NCBI GenBank assembly: GCA_000499405.2
Contig: HG738138.1
Span: 6,322,888 to 6,386,887 of the forward strand
Source: Onchocerca volvulus
Lineage: Eukaryota; Nematoda; Chromadorea; Rhabditida; Onchocercidae
Direction of reading: 5' to 3'
Length of the DNA stretch: 64,000 bases
A program made the translations under genes and the position numbers. The notes under the pieces were generated by a model, which saw only the letters and a program-made list of their open reading frames with translations, ran no database searches and had not been told where the DNA came from. Positions 61,212-64,000 of the stretch are shown here, piece by piece. The number at the start of each line of letters is the position of its first letter. The stretch's first letter is position 1.

Positions 61212-64000
61212 TTTGTTTTGAAGCTGGAATTTCATTGAATTGATTTGTTTTGAAATTGGCATTCACTTTATATTAATGTATCTTTTTTTACTGATTTGTT
61301 GATGATCTGAAGAAATATTATGTAATTCTCTCCTCAAATTACTTAAAAAATTGGTTGTGCTATATATATATAAAAGAAATATTGAAAGAAGTTTCTTTAT
61401 TATCTGTACATTTCGTTAGTCAAGTATTGTACTAAAATTCAGATTACTTCTCTGCAATGGAAGAGATTGAATTTTTTATTTTGCGTTGTCTTTTTGGAAC
61501 GAAACTATCGATTTTTAAGGCTTATTAATTTAAACCAACTATTATTTTTAAATGTATAGAAAATGTATTATTTTTATTCAAAATTTATTTTTTTGAAAAG
61601 CACTCAGATAATTTCAGAAATCGCTTTACGACATTGTCTATTGCTATTTTTCGATTGCAGGTCATGCGAGGCCGACAATTTTCAAGATAATATGTTAAAT
61701 TACTTTCATATTATTAAATTTACTCTAGTATTCCTGATGTCATCATAACGGTTGATCATCTCTTGTTCGACCTAATGTTGAAAAGCGATTTTCTATCTCA
61801 AAAAGCATCACTAAAAAAAGAGAGATGGAGACTGGATAGTTGAAACATGTAACACATGCCATAGGAGATGTTCTATTCCTTCACTTCTAGAAATCAGACT
61901 TGTTATTCTGTCATTTTTTTTACTGTTTATAAAGATCAGGAAGCAAGAGCAGAGAAAGATGAATGGAAATGTACGTAATCCCTTTCTTTTGAGCCACTAT
62001 GCAACGAGATTCAGAATGATACTACACTTTAATAATGCCCAAGACACTGTTGAGAAGACTTGAGCAATTTTTTATCTGCTTTTTCTTTTTTTCTTTTTTT
62101 TTTTCAATTTTTAGTTTTTGTTACTTAACAATGTCCAAAAAAAAATTGACTTTTTTTTTTGATTTTTTAATTCTTTTGAAATTTTTATGTAATTTTTTTA
62201 AATACATTGCTAAGAAAACTTGAGCAATTTTTATCATCTGGAACGAAGATCCTTCTTATTCAAAGGATGTCAGTGTTCTTGACTCTTCGGAAGTCACTCG
62301 CTTTCAGTCTCATCATAAAGTGTTGATTCCTAAGCTGCTTAGCTGTCAGTAGTCACTGAAGAAATTTTGGATTAAAAAAAAAGAATATCATAGCTTGAAA
62401 GGGCAAAAATCTGATTTATAAGATGCAGCTGTCATGGTATTATTCGTCTGTTTTGCCACCATTGGTGTTCTATAAATATCACTAAGCATCTGGACTATAT
62501 GAGGGCAGAAAAACTTAAATAAAAGTGTTTATCAATCTCTATAAACAATCTAGCAGCAATTTCACCTTACTCTAATGGACTCATAGCTCTGTTTGGCCAT
62601 TGAATAAATCATGTCTGGGAAAAAGAAGTGGATGAATTACTATTATTGCAGTAGTTATGGTAGTTACGGTAATACACCGGATATCCCCATAATTCACATC
62701 ACAAACCATAATAAAAGGTATTTTGTTCTTATCTGAAAGCTCATAGCTTGTTTTCACTGAATTTGCAGTTTATAGAATAGCAAAGGTCTGGAAATATCAA
62801 GTAGTGTGGAAATGCCCGAAATTTCAAGCACACAAAGAACATAGCAAAATATTTTGAGCATTTTTGATAATGCTAATATGCTATTAACATTTTTCAAGTG
62901 CGTTTTGATTTTACCCAATAAATTGAGGATTTAAATATTTCAAATTGATGCATGCAGTTTAACTTTTCCCTAATAAAAATTCAACTTTACCATTAAATTA
63001 TTCGATCATTTTGAGATCAAGTTTCACAACAGTAATTTTCGACCAAATGCAAATTTCCGTTAAAAAGGTGCAAACCGCAGCAACTGTGAATATTGATATA
63101 TTTGTTGCTAGCAATAAGCAACATTCGACAGATAGAGTGAAATATTCCCCATTTTAATCATTTACATGCATCATTCAAGTCAATCTTAAATTCCTGTTGC
63201 TAATGACCCAACTCTTCATCAATCTTTTCATGACGTGTCGTTCGGATATCACGTGTGCAACGTGTGACCCTGCACACAATACATTCTGGATTGCTTTTCA
63301 TATTCGGGAATTCCGATTCTTCTTCATAGTTGTGTTCCAAATTTTTTCGCATGGAATGCTAGAACAGTATATTTATAGGCATTGCAAATTTCGATCCGTC
63401 TATTTATATGTGTTTCATTAATAAGTCGATGCGGTTACTGTGGTGGTCATCTTTACACTACAACATCAACTGCTTTTCTATCTTATATATAAAAGTAGCG
63501 ATTCAGATTCCAGAAATCAGTACGGGAGATGTTGATCAAAAATCTGAAATATAATGATGAAACACCAATTTCTGGTGAAAACAGGCTTGATTTAAACATT
63601 CTACTGTGAGATGGCTCGATACCATTAAGCCTATCCTTCTGAATCAACAACAGTTTTCTTGAGCGTTTCTTAACGCTCTGTTTTTGCCCCGTAACTTCAT
63701 CTGATCAAATGGAAGAGAAAGTATACTCAGCGCTCGTCCTATTATCTCTTTTATTATTTTCTTTCCATACATACCACATATTAAAAGGATGTCGTTGGAA
63801 AATCTGTATCGATTAAAAAATGATCGATTTCATCCTTAAATTCAAAGCTCTCTTCGCTTTATTATTTAATTGAACCAAGCATATCTGTGGGGAAGAGCTT
63901 GTTGATTTTTAATCTTCAAAATTTTCTTATGAATTACTTACCATTGTATGAAATGAACTGAATGGAATAGGATTTCGGCTTCATCCACATCAGTTGCTGA
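61212..64000. other. 3' flank of the AKR gene, nothing recognised
   Basis: No gene was recognised. A diverged direct repeat of about 35 bases (GAGAAGACTTGAGCAATTTT and AAGAAAACTTGAGCAATTTT) flanks a T-rich tract at about 62045-62235. Short frames at 61563-61748 and 63197-63421 have no domain. Confidence 0.45.

Noticed and set aside
1..64000. CRISPR arrays, bacterial operons or Wolbachia insertions
   Set aside because: No regular direct repeats with spacers, no ribosome-binding-site-led long ORFs and no bacterial protein motifs were seen on either strand.

Overview
This 64 kb window is AT-rich, intron-dense animal DNA. Splice junctions are nematode-like: acceptors are mostly T-rich ending in CAG, introns are often under 500 bases, and possible trans-splice acceptors sit just before several start codons. 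The protein content (a GAR-2-type muscarinic receptor, a rabconnectin-3 alpha, an EPG-7/FIP200 homologue) fits a parasitic clade III nematode, most likely filarial. That placement is inferred from composition and gene style. No species marker was seen.

Six protein genes can be rebuilt exon by exon. (1) On the + strand, the 3' part of a DMXL/rabconnectin-3 alpha gene runs from the left edge to 14115 (about 42 exons). (2) A three-exon RBM7-like RNA-binding protein gene lies at 16899-17874. (3) On the + strand, an 11-exon muscarinic-type GPCR (gar-2-like) spans 32524-39261. (4) On the - strand, a 26-exon RB1CC1/FIP200/EPG-7 autophagy scaffold gene spans 50415-41116, tail to tail with the receptor. 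(5) On the - strand, a seven-exon ILRUN (C6orf106) homologue spans 57811-55834. (6) On the + strand, a seven-exon aldo-keto reductase gene spans 58802-61211, divergent from ILRUN across about 1 kb that includes a GC-richer stretch.

From 17875 to 32523 no intact gene is recognised. The region holds dispersed-repeat copies (15830-16320 and 19560-20100), an in-frame 84-base duplication (19079-19222), a string of decayed basic-protein-like open segments on the + strand (22630-24480), protein-like minus-strand frames (24730-26192), a MITE-like inverted repeat (23107-23170), a frameshifted Helitron replicase fragment (30650-30945) and a tRNA-like relic near 31010. The other gene-poor stretches (39262-41115, 50416-55833, 61212-64000) hold only homopolymer tracts, one hairpin and short uninformative frames.

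Functionally, rabconnectin-3 regulates V-ATPase assembly, FIP200/EPG-7 scaffolds autophagy initiation, and ILRUN shares its central domain with the autophagy receptor NBR1. The cluster may therefore lean towards lysosome/autophagy biology, but chance proximity is equally possible. The clearest unusual features are GC-AG introns at conserved junctions in two genes, two near-perfect hairpins with one-base loops, and the relic-rich middle region. I did not find a clearly novel multi-gene system.
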